In this document: positions 33,932 through 44,303 of the stretch, piece after piece | How the letters are laid out: the number at the start of each line of letters is the position of its first letter | Position numbering within the stretch: the stretch's first letter is position 1 | Assembly: GCF_001592005.1 (NCBI RefSeq) | Contig: NZ_BCVZ01000002.1 | Coordinates: 248,001-312,000 of the forward strand | Source: Bacillus sonorensis NBRC 101234 = KCTC 13918 | GTDB taxonomy: Bacteria > Bacillota > Bacilli > Bacillales > Bacillaceae | Direction of reading: 5' to 3' | Length of the DNA: 64,000 nucleotides | Notes under the pieces: model-generated | Told to the model about the DNA's origin: nothing | The model's input: only the letters and a program-made list of their open reading frames with translations | The model's database searches: none | Position numbers and translations under genes: made by a program

Positions 33932-34385
33932 TGTCCTTGTTCTTATAAAAGTTTTTTGCATTTAAGCCCACTCTTTTCAGCATGTCGATGCAGGCTTCTT
34001 TCTCCTCGCCGCTTAAAACGCTGATCATTTGATGAATCTCCTGCGCGTGGCCGGGGAAGATCTGCTCCAAGAGCTTGACTCCTTTGTCCGTAATTTGGGC
34101 ATAGGTGACCCGGCGATCGGTTGTGCAGGCTCGTCTGATGATCAGTTCTTTCTGCTCAAGCTTGTCAACCACATATGTAATGCTTCCGCTCGCCAGAAGA
34201 ATTTTGTCCCCTATTTGCTGAAGAGGCTGGTCTCCCTTGTGATAGAGAAGCTCTAAAACGGCGAATTCGGTTGGATTCAGACCATGATTATGAATATGTT
34301 TATTCATATGATCATTAATTGATCTGTATGCTCTTGATAGTACGATAAATAATTTTAATGACTGTTCCTGTTCTCTGTTACTCAT
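33924..34385 (-). CDS. mhqR: MarR-family repressor MhqR
   Basis: A 153-residue winged-helix repressor. The MarR core (PTEFAVLELLYHKGDQPLQQ; LLASGSITYVVDKLEQKELI) is nearly the same as B. subtilis MhqR (YkvE), which represses quinone- and methylhydroquinone-resistance genes. The D/R-rich wing (TTDRRVTYAQIT) is present. The start at 34385 follows GGAG. It is convergent with motB. Confidence 0.92.
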   Translation of the reverse strand: MSNREQEQSLKLFIVLSRAYRSINDHMNKHIHNHGLNPTEFAVLELLYHKGDQPLQQIGDKILLASGSITYVVDKLEQKELIIRRACTTDRRVTYAQITDKGVKLLEQIFPGHAQEIHQMISVLSGEEKEACIDMLKRVGLNAKNFYKNKDKE

Positions 34386-34622
34386 ATCTCTCATCTCCAA
34401 AGAAACAACTACAGGAAAACATTAATAAACTATGAGGAAAATGTCAACTGTTAACATTACATTCCCTCATTTGATAATAGGCCCTAAGAACCAAATCGAT
34501 ATTTCCGGACCTTCCACGGTATTGTGTCCTATTTTCAAGGTATTGGTTATCTTTTCTATAAATCAGCCCCTACTAGTGATATAATACCTCTATTCCTGTA
34601 TTGATTGGGAGAGAGTGAAAAA

Positions 34623-36134
34623 ATGAGCAATTTGAAAAATATATGGAAGAAAATGAGGCTTTATTTGATCCTTGTGATGGTCCCGGCTTTCATTATCAGC
34701 TTTTTTGTATACGAACAAGAACGGGAAAATATTACTGAGAAGCATCGGCAGACGGCGACGCTTATGCTGAATATCCACCGCAACCAGATCAATTATCTGA
34801 TCGGCGAAACAGAGGCGCGGCTGAGCGCGATGGCGACGGCCCTTAATCATCCTGTCAATGATAAACATATCAAACACATCCTGACGGAAACCTATAAAAA
34901 GGAGCCGCGCTTTTCGGCTCTGTACCTGCTCAACAAAAACGGCGAAGTCATGGTCAGCACACTGCCGGCTAAAGAGAAACAGCCGCTTCCATACAAAAGC
35001 ATTCTGCAAAAAGCGGAAAGCTCAAAGAAATCTGTCATCACAGATGACACCGACAACATGATGAATAATCGGGAGCTGAGCATATTAACCCCTGTCTTCA
35101 GTCCTGAAGGGCATGCGACAAACTTTTTGCTTGCTTCCATCCGCATCGATTATTTGAAAAATATCATGAATGTGTTAAGCCCAGAGCTTTCTATCAAAAT
35201 ACTCAATCAGAAAGACCAAATCGTCTTTACGGCGGGACATACGCCCCCTGAAAAAGAAACGGAGGAGACGGTAGATGCTTTTTTGGACCAGATCGACTGG
35301 AAACTTGAAGTATATCCTGAGCCGGTTCAGCTTGATGAACTCGTTCACGGTCTCCTGCTTTCCTTCTTAAGCATTTTTATTTTGCTTAACATCTTGTTTG
35401 TATTGCTTCAATATGTACTGCTAAAACGGCGCACCAAGCAGGAGCGCGCCCAAAATGAAGCGCAGAAGCTTGAACTGATCGGCACGCTTGCGGCCAGCAC
35501 CGCACATGAAATCAGAAATCCGCTGACAGGGATCAGCGGATTCATCCAGCTTCTTCAAAAAAAATATAAATCTGAAGAAGATCAAATGTACTTTTCTGTC
35601 ATCGATCAGGAAATCAAGCGGATCAACCAGATTGTCAGCGAATTCCTTGTGCTTGGAAAACCGACGGCGGAACAATGGAAACTGAATTCAATGAGTGAAA
35701 TGATCGATGAAATCATGCCGATTATTCATTCTGAAGCCAATTTATACAATGTCGAAGTATCATTTCAAGACCAGGCGGAAAATCCTGCATACGTATTTTG
35801 CAAAAAGGACCACATCAAGCAAGTCGTATTAAATGTCGCTAAAAATTCGCTGGAATCGATGAAAAACGGTGGAAAGCTGTTGATTAACATTGAACATGAT
35901 GAAAAGGCGGCGGAAATTGTGGTGAAGGATAACGGAGAAGGAATTCCTAAAGAAATGATAGAAAAGATTTTTCAGCCTTTTGTCACCTCAAAAGAAAAAG
36001 GAACCGGACTCGGTCTTGTTGTGTGCAAACGTATCATCTCAATGTACGGAGGAACGATTCAGATTGACAGTGAACGGCATAAAGGAACAACCGTAACCAT
36101 CACGCTGCCGATTTCAAATGAGCAGCAAGATTAA
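34623..36134 (+). CDS. kinD: Sporulation sensor histidine kinase KinD
   Basis: A 503-residue membrane kinase that feeds phosphate to Spo0F in the sporulation/biofilm phosphorelay. It has two membrane spans (about 17-35 and 246-268) around an extracellular Cache-type sensor, then HisKA with the phosphorylated His in STAHEIRNPLTGISG, and an HATPase with NVAKNSLESM (N box), DNGEGIP (G1) and GTGLGLVV (G2). The start at 34623 follows GGGAGAG. A TATAAT with extended TG lies at 34580-34585. The position between mhqR and spo0E matches B. subtilis kinD. Confidence 0.92.
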   Translation: MSNLKNIWKKMRLYLILVMVPAFIISFFVYEQERENITEKHRQTATLMLNIHRNQINYLIGETEARLSAMATALNHPVNDKHIKHILTETYKKEPRFSALYLLNKNGEVMVSTLPAKEKQPLPYKSILQKAESSKKSVITDDTDNMMNNRELSILTPVFSPEGHATNFLLASIRIDYLKNIMNVLSPELSIKILNQKDQIVFTAGHTPPEKETEETVDAFLDQIDWKLEVYPEPVQLDELVHGLLLSFLSIFILLNILFVLLQYVLLKRRTKQERAQNEAQKLELIGTLAASTAHEIRNPLTGISGFIQLLQKKYKSEEDQMYFSVIDQEIKRINQIVSEFLVLGKPTAEQWKLNSMSEMIDEIMPIIHSEANLYNVEVSFQDQAENPAYVFCKKDHIKQVVLNVAKNSLESMKNGGKLLINIEHDEKAAEIVVKDNGEGIPKEMIEKIFQPFVTSKEKGTGLGLVVCKRIISMYGGTIQIDSERHKGTTVTITLPISNEQQD

Positions 36135-36196
36135 GCATCATACTTTCCGGTCCCTCAAAAGAGCTGTCCTTCCGTTCAACGGCAGCTCTTTTCTCA

Positions 36197-36430
36197 TTAT
36201 GCCGTACACTTTTCAATGACAAGCACATCTAAGAGATCATGCAATGGCTTGTCTGATGAATGATGTTCATCCATTGTCATTTTTTGATATTGATAGATTA
36301 ATTGGTCCAGCTCCTGGCTGCGCTTTATCGTCTCATCCCCTGTATACCCATAAAGCTCAGCAGCTTCAACCATCATTTGCCGCTTTTCGTTGATGGAAAA
36401 AAGCAATTCTTCTTGTGAATATTCATGCAT
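36197..36430 (-). CDS. spo0E: Spo0A~P phosphatase Spo0E
   Basis: A 77-residue Spo0E-family phosphatase that removes phosphate from Spo0A~P and delays sporulation. The signature RSQELDQLIYQYQ lies at about residues 36-48, and the N-terminal helix (SINEKRQMMVEAAELYGYTG) is typical. The start at 36430 follows AAGGGG; the ORF could start three codons earlier at a GTG without improving the site. The position beside kinD matches B. subtilis. Confidence 0.9.
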   Translation of the reverse strand: MHEYSQEELLFSINEKRQMMVEAAELYGYTGDETIKRSQELDQLIYQYQKMTMDEHHSSDKPLHDLLDVLVIEKCTA

Positions 36431-36632
36431 ACGCTTCACCCCTTATCGCCAGCAAACTTCGAAAACCTTGCAGATTTGCGTACTTGAGCATTATTACAGA
36501 TTATACTTATTTTGTAAACCTATTTTTTGAAAAAAAGTTTTGAAATCGAGTATAATAGATTTGTTGGATTAAAGTTGTATTACCCGCTGATCAAAAAAGA
36601 TAAACGCTTATGATATACAGGAGGTCTTTTTT

Positions 36633-36932
36633 ATGGTGTTAAAAAGGCTAAAGGCGCTTTTTGCAGCCAAAGAAGCTATAACAGGTATCCCGCTGTTTTT
36701 CAGAGCCTTTAGAGCCTGGCGAAAAGGCGATTACCCCCTTTTTCCGAAAAAAACGATTTTACTCGCTGCTGCGGCTCTCGTTTATATCCTTTCCCCTGTT
36801 GACCTGATTCCCGATGTTCTTATAGGGCCGGGATGGATTGATGACGCGGCCGTTCTCGCTTTTTTATTTAGACAAATCGTTAAAGAGCTGGCTGATTTTG
36901 AAGCATTGGAGGGATGGGACAATGGAAGATAG
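36633..36932 (+). CDS. ykvA: DUF1232 membrane protein YkvA
   Basis: A 99-residue protein with a DUF1232 core: LLAAAALVYILSPVDLIPD followed by an acidic IDDAAVLAFLF segment and one or two membrane helices. The function is unknown. The start at 36633 follows AGGAGGT. It overlaps the following fosB by 11 nt, so the two are co-transcribed. Confidence 0.88.
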   Translation: MVLKRLKALFAAKEAITGIPLFFRAFRAWRKGDYPLFPKKTILLAAAALVYILSPVDLIPDVLIGPGWIDDAAVLAFLFRQIVKELADFEALEGWDNGR

Positions 36933-37383
36933 AATGATTCACGGCCTGAACCACCTGCTGTTTTCCGTCTCAGACCTCGAGGCTTCTATCGCATTCTATG
37001 AGAAGGTGTTTGGCGCCAAATGGCTTGTAAAAGCCGAAAAAACAGCATATTTTGATCTAAACGGCATCTGGCTTGCCTTGAACGAGGAAAAAAATATTCC
37101 GCGGACGGAGATTCATGACTCCTACACGCATATCGCCTTTTCGATCAAACAGGAGGATGTGCCTGAGTGGGAAAAGAAATTAACCGCCCTTGGGGTAAAC
37201 GTGCTAAAAGGAAGAAAACGCCATAAAGGCGATAAAGATTCGATTTACTTTACCGACCCTGACGGCCATAAATTCGAGCTCCACACCGGCTCTGTGCTGG
37301 ACAGGCTCGCTTACTATCAAAAAGAAAAGCCGCACCTGTCCTTTCACGAAGCCAATATTAAAGCATTGTATGAAAAAAACAAG
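36922..37383 (+). CDS. fosB: Metallothiol transferase FosB (fosfomycin resistance)
   Basis: A 153-residue VOC-fold thiol transferase that adds bacillithiol or cysteine to fosfomycin using a divalent metal. The metal ligands are His11 (GLNHLLFSV), a His in SYTHIAFSI and the Glu of GHKFELHTG. The FosB signature IYFTDPDGHKFELH is present. The start at 36922 follows GGAGGGATG within the end of ykvA. In B. subtilis fosB lies elsewhere; here it forms a two-gene unit with ykvA before the mtn cluster. I know similar sequences as FosB of Bacillus, but substrate preference is not shown by sequence alone. Confidence 0.9.
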
Positions 37384-37384
37384 T

Positions 37385-37428
37385 AAAAAAAGCGCCCCGG
37401 CAAGGCTATGCCGGAAGCGCTTTTTTTA
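37385..37428. terminator. Bidirectional terminator between fosB and mtnD
   Basis: AAAAAAAGCGC and GCGCTTTTTTT form a stem around a CCGG(CA..TG)CCGG core, with A/T runs at both sides for convergent genes. Confidence 0.88.
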
Positions 37429-37965
37429 TGATTGCTTCAGCTCGTCTTTTTCATAAATCGGCACCCATCCCTCAGTGGTGACGAAAATTCTGACGGCGAC
37501 GACTTTCCGGTCCTCCTGAAGCGTAAAATAGTGGCGTGTGTTTTCCGGTACGGAAATCAAATCGCCGGGATTTAAAAGAACATCGAAAAACGCGCCGTCC
37601 TTTCCTTCAATCGCAAAAATTCCATGGCCGCTGACGATGAACCTGACCTCATCATCTGTATGGTGATGTTCCTGTTTAAAGTTTTTCAGCAGCTCATCCA
37701 GATTCGGATGTTGATCCGAAAGCGAGATGACATCCTGTGCCTGATAGCCGCGGCGCTCTGAAATATCTGAAATTTCCGCTGCGAACACGTCTAAAATCTG
37801 CTGTTTTTCTTCGTCGGTCAAATCATATTTTTCTCTTAGCCCAGCAGGCAGCTTTTCGATATCCCATTTTTCATAAATGACTTCCTGCTGCTTCAAAAAT
37901 TGTTCTACCTCTTCCTGGTTTTCGATTGTTGTGTTTTCTTCATCATGGATGCGGATCGTTGCCAT
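37426..37965 (-). CDS. mtnD: Acireductone dioxygenase
   Basis: A 179-residue cupin enzyme of methionine salvage that cleaves the acireductone to the keto-acid precursor of methionine (Fe form). The metal ligands are in EHHHTDDEVRFIV (HxH...E) and the second cupin motif is GDLISVPENTRHYF. The start at 37965 follows AAGGGGGAGAA. It is the last gene of the mtnWXBD unit. Confidence 0.95.
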   Translation of the reverse strand: MATIRIHDEENTTIENQEEVEQFLKQQEVIYEKWDIEKLPAGLREKYDLTDEEKQQILDVFAAEISDISERRGYQAQDVISLSDQHPNLDELLKNFKQEHHHTDDEVRFIVSGHGIFAIEGKDGAFFDVLLNPGDLISVPENTRHYFTLQEDRKVVAVRIFVTTEGWVPIYEKDELKQS

Positions 37966-37991
37966 GCTTTTCTCCCCCTTTAGTGCACTCT

Positions 37992-38618
37992 TTACGCATA
38001 TTGCGTTTGAAATGATTTTAATTTTAAATGCCAGCTGAATAAAAATTCATAAGCCTCCAGCATGCGTTTCGCTTCAAATGCCGTGCGTCCCCAGACGGTA
38101 ATGCCGTGGCTGCGGATCAGGACAGCGCCTGAATCTTTTGTCAGATGTGCGGCAAAATCTGCCGCCAAATCCGGGATATGGGCGGTGTTTTCAATAATCG
38201 GGACGGTGACCTCGGCATTTTCCTCCCAGTATCCGAGCGCTTTTATGATTTCCTGGCCTCTAAAGCTGACCTGCTTCTCTTGTCCATAAAGCTCAGATAT
38301 CACGTTGTTGTCAATCGTATGGACGTGAAGACAGCAGCCGGCATTTGTTTTTTTGTAAACATACGTATGAAGAAGCGTTTCTGCCGACGGCTTCAGGGTA
38401 TGACCGCTTTCCGCCGGCATGCCTTCTTCATCTACCAGGAGAAAATCCTCATCGGTTTCTTTTCGTTTATCTTTTCCGCTCGCCGTCACGAAAAAGCGAA
38501 GCGGATCATCTGACACTTTGATGGACAGATTGCCGCTCGTCGCCGGAAACCAGTCTCTCGCCGCAAGCTCTCTTTTCACTTCGGCCAGCTCCTGCCAGCG
38601 CTTTTTTCCTGCATCCAT
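37992..38618 (-). CDS. mtnB: Methylthioribulose-1-phosphate dehydratase
   Basis: A 208-residue class II aldolase-like zinc enzyme converting MTRu-1-P to the diketo compound. The active-site pieces are SGNLSIKV (phosphate site), CCLHVHTID (zinc His) and a later [12 protein letters not shown]. The start at 38618 follows AAGGAGGTGGAGG. It overlaps mtnX by 43 nt in another frame, an unusually long overlap but with both frames intact. Confidence 0.94.
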   Translation of the reverse strand: MDAGKKRWQELAEVKRELAARDWFPATSGNLSIKVSDDPLRFFVTASGKDKRKETDEDFLLVDEEGMPAESGHTLKPSAETLLHTYVYKKTNAGCCLHVHTIDNNVISELYGQEKQVSFRGQEIIKALGYWEENAEVTVPIIENTAHIPDLAADFAAHLTKDSGAVLIRSHGITVWGRTAFEAKRMLEAYEFLFSWHLKLKSFQTQYA

Positions 38619-39277
38619 TCCTCCACCTCCTTGACGCCGAGAAGCGCCCGCTTCACATCGTAGAAATCTTCAAATGCGGCATGGCGCAATTGCAGGTCTT
38701 CACATTCCTTCAGCAAATAATCCCGCGCGATGCATAAATCAGCGCGCTTTGCCGCCTCCACATCTGTAACGGAATCCCCGATCATCACGATAAAATCATC
38801 TGGACCCTGAAGCTTGCGGATGATCGACGGCTTACAGCAGCCGCATTCATTTTGGCATTGATCGTCGCACGGATACGGCCATTTGACCGATATGCTGTCG
38901 CCAAAAAAATCAGCCTGGTTGCAGTAAATCCGCTCTTTCTCCACGATTCCTTCAAGCAGCGGATATACGAAAAAGTCCATGCCGCCGCTGACGACGTAAA
39001 AAGGAAGTCCGCACCCGGACAGAAATGAAACAAATTCTTGGAAGCCCGCGCGGATTTCCGCCTGTTTGAGGATATATGCCGTAATGTCTTCCCTCAAGCC
39101 GCTGGAAAGCAGCTTGAACATGCTGCCGACACCCTCCCTGATCGACAGGTCTTTTGAAAGGACCGCATCTTTTAAGGCATGCCATTCTTCCGGAGCAAAT
39201 GTTTTCATGATGCTGATGATGTTGTCATTTTTCGTAATCGTCCCGTCAAAATCGCAAATGATCAGCGGCTTTCTCAT
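38576..39277 (-). CDS. mtnX: 2-hydroxy-3-keto-5-methylthiopentenyl-1-phosphate phosphatase
   Basis: A 233-residue HAD phosphatase. The nucleophile motif is DFDGTIT (residues 9-15), and motif III/IV is [15 protein letters not shown]. It makes the acireductone for MtnD. The start overlaps the mtnW stop by 4 nt (ATGA), indicating coupling. Four cysteines in the cap ([10 protein letters not shown]) may bind metal. The Bacillus salvage route uses separate MtnW and MtnX in place of the fused enzyme found elsewhere. Confidence 0.94.
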   Translation of the reverse strand: MRKPLIICDFDGTITKNDNIISIMKTFAPEEWHALKDAVLSKDLSIREGVGSMFKLLSSGLREDITAYILKQAEIRAGFQEFVSFLSGCGLPFYVVSGGMDFFVYPLLEGIVEKERIYCNQADFFGDSISVKWPYPCDDQCQNECGCCKPSIIRKLQGPDDFIVMIGDSVTDVEAAKRADLCIARDYLLKECEDLQLRHAAFEDFYDVKRALLGVKEVEEWMQEKSAGRSWPK

Positions 39278-40491
39278 ACAGATGCCTCAACTTTTCCCCA
39301 TTTCTCAAGGGCAAGCCTTAAATCGGGAGAGCGCTTTGCCTTCTCTTCGGCAGGTTCAGCCTCCAGTACCGCTTCAATCGCCGCTCTAAATGCCCTGCCT
39401 CCTCCTATTGCTCCGTTCGGATGGCCGTGGATGCCGCCTCCGGCGTTTATGATATGATCAATCCCAAAATCCTTCATCAGCAGCGGGACCATTCCGGGAT
39501 GAATGCCGGCCGACGGCACGGCAAAGGTCGGCTGAAAGACATCTTCTTTCGTGCATTCTTCATGAATGGCGAGTGCTTCGCGTTTTGGAAGGGCGACGCT
39601 TCCGTACGGGGAAGGAAACAGGCTGAAATCGGCGCCCGCATAGCGGTTCAGCTTTCCAAGCAGCAGCCGGTGGGAAAAGCCGTAATACGGTGATGACGTA
39701 AATGCGCCGCTTACCGCCGGATGCGCCATAATCGGCAGCGGAATGTCATCATCCTCCGCGAGGCTTTGCAGCACATCAAGCCCGTAGGCAAACACATTAA
39801 ACAGCAGGACATCGGCGCCAAGCTCAGCGGCTTTTTTCGCTTTTGTTTTCAGCTCCATCGTCCTTCCCGTCAGGTTGACGGCGTAAAGCGTTTTATGGCC
39901 GGTTTCTTCATAGGTCTCCTGAAGAACCTTTCTCCCTTCTGTAATCCGCTTTTCAAACGGTGCACTGCCTGTTTCAAATAAAATTTCATCATCCTTGATC
40001 AAGTCCACCCCGCCAAGCGCCTGCTGCCTTAGCTGCTCTTTTAACTCCTCCATGCTCCGGCCGATGACGCCCTTGAAAATGCTCATCAGAAGCGGTCTTT
40101 CAAATTCGCCGATTTTTTTGCGGATCCCGTAGACGCCGAATCTCGGCCCCGGCAATGATCGTTTAAAGGCCTCGGAAAATTCGAGGTCCGTCAGTTTGAC
40201 TTTTCCGTCAAGGGACAGCTTTCCGAAAACGGTCGTAAGGACGGCCGGGATATCGTCCGTAAAATTGAGTTCCGGATAGGCGATGGTGACTTTTGCCTGA
40301 TGCTCTCCTTGATCGCCTTCGATTTCCTCAATCCGGACGACCCGCCCCTTGTGCCTTTTTAGTTGCTCTTTTTTTAATTGCGGCAAATCCGTCCAGGACC
40401 CCACAGTAAGGCCTAATGCAATTTGTTCGGCCTTTTTTTCCGGATCGCTGCCGGGATCCGTCAGGACATATGTTGCCAAAAGTTCGCTCAT
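39274..40491 (-). CDS. mtnW: 2,3-diketo-5-methylthiopentyl-1-phosphate enolase (RuBisCO-like)
   Basis: A 405-residue RuBisCO-like protein that enolises DK-MTP-1-P. The carbamylated Lys/acidic site is [12 protein letters not shown], and the phosphate-loop [17 protein letters not shown] is near the end. The family lacks true carboxylase activity. It is the first gene after a SAM-I riboswitch; the start at 40491 follows AAGGAGC. It leads mtnW-mtnX-mtnB-mtnD. Confidence 0.95.
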   Translation of the reverse strand: MSELLATYVLTDPGSDPEKKAEQIALGLTVGSWTDLPQLKKEQLKRHKGRVVRIEEIEGDQGEHQAKVTIAYPELNFTDDIPAVLTTVFGKLSLDGKVKLTDLEFSEAFKRSLPGPRFGVYGIRKKIGEFERPLLMSIFKGVIGRSMEELKEQLRQQALGGVDLIKDDEILFETGSAPFEKRITEGRKVLQETYEETGHKTLYAVNLTGRTMELKTKAKKAAELGADVLLFNVFAYGLDVLQSLAEDDDIPLPIMAHPAVSGAFTSSPYYGFSHRLLLGKLNRYAGADFSLFPSPYGSVALPKREALAIHEECTKEDVFQPTFAVPSAGIHPGMVPLLMKDFGIDHIINAGGGIHGHPNGAIGGGRAFRAAIEAVLEAEPAEEKAKRSPDLRLALEKWGKVEASV

Positions 40492-40520
40492 TCTTTAGCT
40501 CCTTCCTTGTTTCGTGCATA

Positions 40521-40561
40521 TAAAAAACCTCTTTTTGCGCTGCATTCGCTTAAAGAGGTTT
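40521..40561 (-). terminator. Terminator of the mtnW SAM-I riboswitch
   Basis: AAACCTCTTT and AAAGAGGTTT form a stem followed by TTT, after the aptamer and before mtnW. Confidence 0.9.
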
Positions 40562-40578
40562 CGTTTCTGCGTGTCGAA

Positions 40579-40679
40579 TCCTTATCTCTCAGCGGCAGCT
40601 GCAAGAATTAGCACCGTGCTTTTATAAGTCGGTTGCCGGGCTTCATCGGGCTCGTCCCTCCACCTGCTCTTGATAAGAA
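40579..40679 (-). promoter_or_regulatory. SAM-I riboswitch (S-box) upstream of mtnW
   Basis: The minus strand has TTCTTATCAAGAG at the 5' end, GGTGGAGGGACGAGCCCGAT, GAAGCCCGGCAACC, CACGGTGCTAATTC and GAGAGATAAGGA at the 3' end, which pairs with the start. These are the P1, P2 and conserved core of the class. SAM binding favours the terminator, so methionine starvation turns on mtnWXBD. Confidence 0.95.
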
Positions 40680-40704
40680 TATTGTTTTTTATAAATTATT
40701 TTGA

Positions 40705-40733
40705 ATTATCCCACCGTTTTCCGCGGTTGTCAA
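40705..40733 (-). promoter_or_regulatory. Promoter of the mtnW leader
   Basis: TTGACA (40733-40728), 17-nt spacer, GATAAT (40710-40705) on the minus strand, just upstream of the S-box and touching the end of mtnE. Confidence 0.8.
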
Positions 40734-41920
40734 TGAGAGACTTCCGACTTTTTGAAAATATTCAGCTCGGCGATCCGGTCGGCAGCTTCCCGCAGACGTT
40801 CTTCGCTTGTCAATAGGCCGACTCTCACATATCCTTCGCCAAATGCTCCGAATCCTTTGCCGGGCGCCATGACGACATGCGCTTTTTCCAAGAGAAAATC
40901 GGAAAACCCTTCAGATGTAAAGCCTTCCGGAACAGGCATCCATGCAAAAAATGAGCCCTCTGGGGCCTGCGCTTCCCAACCGATGGCGCTGACGGCTTTC
41001 ATCCAAACGTTGCGTCTTTTTTCATAGCGTTCATTTTGTTCCTTGACACAGCTTTGATCTGAAAGAAGCGCGACCGCCGCGGCGTCCTGGACTGCTTTAA
41101 AGAGGCTGACATACATATGATCCTGGTATAGGTTCAGCGCTTCAATCACCGAAGCATTTCCGGCGGCGAATCCGACTCTCCAGCCCGCCATATTATATGT
41201 TTTGGAGAGCGTATAGATTTCGATGCCGGCTTCTTTTGCTCCATCAGTTTCAAGAAAACTCACCGGCTTTTGCCCGTCATAGCCGATCGCCCCATAGGCA
41301 AAATCATGAACAACACAGATCCCGTGCGTTTTCGCGAGGCTGACCGTTTCCGCAAAAAACGCCGGCGTCGCCTGGGCTCCCGTCGGGTTGTTCGGATAGT
41401 TCAGATACATGAGCTTCGCTTTTTCCTTTATATGTACTGGAATCTGGCTGTAATCCGGCAAATAGCCGTTTTTCTCCAACAGCGGCATCGTTTCCATGTT
41501 CGCTTTTGCCAGTTCGACGCCTGACCAATAATCCGGATAGCCCGGGTCGGGAACAAGCACCGTATCGCCGGGATTCAAGAGGCATTGCGGCAGCTCTACA
41601 AGCCCCGCCTTCCCTCCGAACAATACGGCGATTTCTTTATCAGGGTCAAGCAAGACGCCGTATTCCCTTTTATAAAATTCAGCGGCCGCCTGTTTCAGCG
41701 AACGGCTCCCCCGAAAAGAGGAATATTTATGATTTTCGGGATTCCGGACCGCTTCTGTCATCGCGTCAACAATGTGTCCCGGTGTCGGCTGATCGGGATT
41801 TCCCTGACCGAGATTGATCACATCATGGCCGGCGGCTATCTTTTCGTTCACCTTTTTGACCAAAGAAGCAAAAAATTGCTCGGGAAGCTGTTTCAATAGA
41901 TCAGAAAGCTCAAATTTCAT
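40730..41920 (-). CDS. mtnE: Methionine salvage aminotransferase MtnE
   Basis: A 396-residue class I/II PLP aminotransferase that forms methionine from the keto acid (KMTB) at the end of salvage. The PLP Lys is in TLSKTYNMAGWRVGF, with FGGKAGLVELP and YPNNPTGAQ elsewhere. The start at 41920 (family start MKFELSD) follows GGGTG; an earlier in-frame ATG lacks a site. It is divergent from mtnU. Confidence 0.92.
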   Translation of the reverse strand: MKFELSDLLKQLPEQFFASLVKKVNEKIAAGHDVINLGQGNPDQPTPGHIVDAMTEAVRNPENHKYSSFRGSRSLKQAAAEFYKREYGVLLDPDKEIAVLFGGKAGLVELPQCLLNPGDTVLVPDPGYPDYWSGVELAKANMETMPLLEKNGYLPDYSQIPVHIKEKAKLMYLNYPNNPTGAQATPAFFAETVSLAKTHGICVVHDFAYGAIGYDGQKPVSFLETDGAKEAGIEIYTLSKTYNMAGWRVGFAAGNASVIEALNLYQDHMYVSLFKAVQDAAAVALLSDQSCVKEQNERYEKRRNVWMKAVSAIGWEAQAPEGSFFAWMPVPEGFTSEGFSDFLLEKAHVVMAPGKGFGAFGEGYVRVGLLTSEERLREAADRIAELNIFKKSEVSH

Positions 41921-42014
41921 TTTTTTCACCCGCTTTGAAAAATTCTTGAAATGATAGTCCATCATCATATATTGTTAAAGATAAAATGTAAAGCAAAAAA
42001 TGAGGTGGCTCAAA

Positions 42015-42794
42015 GTGAAGTGGACGATTTCCTGCCTGCAATTCGATATATCATACGGAAACCCTTCAGAAAATTTCAAAAAAGCAAGCCGGCTGGTCGA
42101 AAGTGAAAGCCGGCACGCGGATATTTTGATTCTTCCCGAGCTTTGGACGACTGGCTATGATCTAAAAAACCTTGATGCAATCGGAGACGATGAAGGAGAG
42201 CAGACCAAAGAATGGCTCCGGCAAACGGCGAAAGCGAACAATGTCCACATTGTGGGCGGCTCAGTCGCCGTCAAGAGAAAAAGCGGCGTATACAATACGA
42301 TGTACATCGCCGACAAAAACGGAAGACTTGTAAAAGAATACAGCAAAGCTCACCTTTTTCAGCTGATGGATGAGCATCTTTATTTAGCTCCGGGATCGGG
42401 CGGAGGCTGCTTTGAGCTTGAAGGCGTCAAAGCAGCGGGTTTTATCTGCTATGACATCCGTTTTCCTGAATGGATCAGGAAACACACGTCAAAAGGAGCC
42501 GGCATCGTATTTGTATCAGCTGAATGGCCGTATCCGCGCCTCGATCATTGGCGGACTCTATTAACGGCCAGAGCGATCGAAAATCAATGTTTTGTCGCCG
42601 CCTGCAATTGCTCGGGGCATAACCCGGAAAACGAATTTGCGGGCCACAGCATGATCATTGATCCGCTCGGACATATCCTCGCCGAAGCCGGGCATGGAGA
42701 AACGGTGATCAGAGCCGAAATTGACCTTGATGACATCAAAAAAGCCAGGGGCCATATTCCGGTATTCGAAGACATTCGCAAAGATTTATATTAA
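42015..42794 (+). CDS. mtnU: Carbon-nitrogen hydrolase MtnU
   Basis: A 259-residue nitrilase-superfamily amidase of the methionine salvage cluster, likely omega-amidase on ketoglutaramate-type products of MtnE. The catalytic Glu (LPELWTTGYD), Lys (YSKAHLF) and Cys (ICYDIRFPEW) are all present. The start is GTG 42015, which begins KWTISCLQFD as in other MtnU proteins and follows GAGGTGG. The frame is open to 42000 at an ATG without a site. Confidence 0.9.
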   Translation: MKWTISCLQFDISYGNPSENFKKASRLVESESRHADILILPELWTTGYDLKNLDAIGDDEGEQTKEWLRQTAKANNVHIVGGSVAVKRKSGVYNTMYIADKNGRLVKEYSKAHLFQLMDEHLYLAPGSGGGCFELEGVKAAGFICYDIRFPEWIRKHTSKGAGIVFVSAEWPYPRLDHWRTLLTARAIENQCFVAACNCSGHNPENEFAGHSMIIDPLGHILAEAGHGETVIRAEIDLDDIKKARGHIPVFEDIRKDLY

Positions 42795-42800
42795 AAAGTG

Positions 42801-42830
42801 TTGACAAATAAACATCGTTGCTGGTAACAT
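42801..42830 (+). promoter_or_regulatory. Promoter of mtnK-mtnA
   Basis: TTGACA (42801-42806), 18-nt spacer, TAACAT (42825-42830), upstream of the S-box. Confidence 0.65.
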
Positions 42831-42875
42831 TTTCAGCAACTGACTGACTGAAATTTTAAAATTTTATATTGATTT

Positions 42876-43021
42876 CTCTTATCGAGAGTTGGGTGAAGGA
42901 CTGGCCTTATGATCCCAACAGCAACCGACCGTAATACCATTGTGAAATGGGGCGCGAACATGTTTGCGCCGCTAGGGCACGGTGCTAATTCCATCAGATT
43001 GCATTCTGAGAGATAAGAGAG
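42876..43021 (+). promoter_or_regulatory. SAM-I riboswitch (S-box) upstream of mtnK
   Basis: CTCTTATCGAGAG, GGTGAAGGACTGGCC, then CAGCAACCG, GGCACGGTGCTAATTCC and GAGAGATAAGAG in S-box order. The P3/P4 loop is longer than in the mtnW copy. It should terminate mtnKA when SAM is high. Confidence 0.95.
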
Positions 43022-43038
43022 GCGGACACGACGAATTA

Positions 43039-43077
43039 GCCTCTTTCTCTCACAGAGAAAGAGGCTTTTTATTTTTT
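43039..43077 (+). terminator. Terminator of the mtnK SAM-I riboswitch
   Basis: GCCTCTTTCTCT and AGAGAAAGAGGC form a 12-bp stem followed by TTTTTATTTTTT. Confidence 0.93.
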
Positions 43078-43091
43078 GCAAACGACTTTAG

Positions 43092-44291
<1,200 letters not shown>

Positions 44292-44303
44292 GGAGTGAAT
44301 GAC

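Noticed and set aside
38576..38618. 43-nt overlap of mtnX and mtnB as an annotation error
   Set aside because: Both frames give complete proteins with family-typical ends, and mtnB has a strong ribosome site at its start; the overlap is real.
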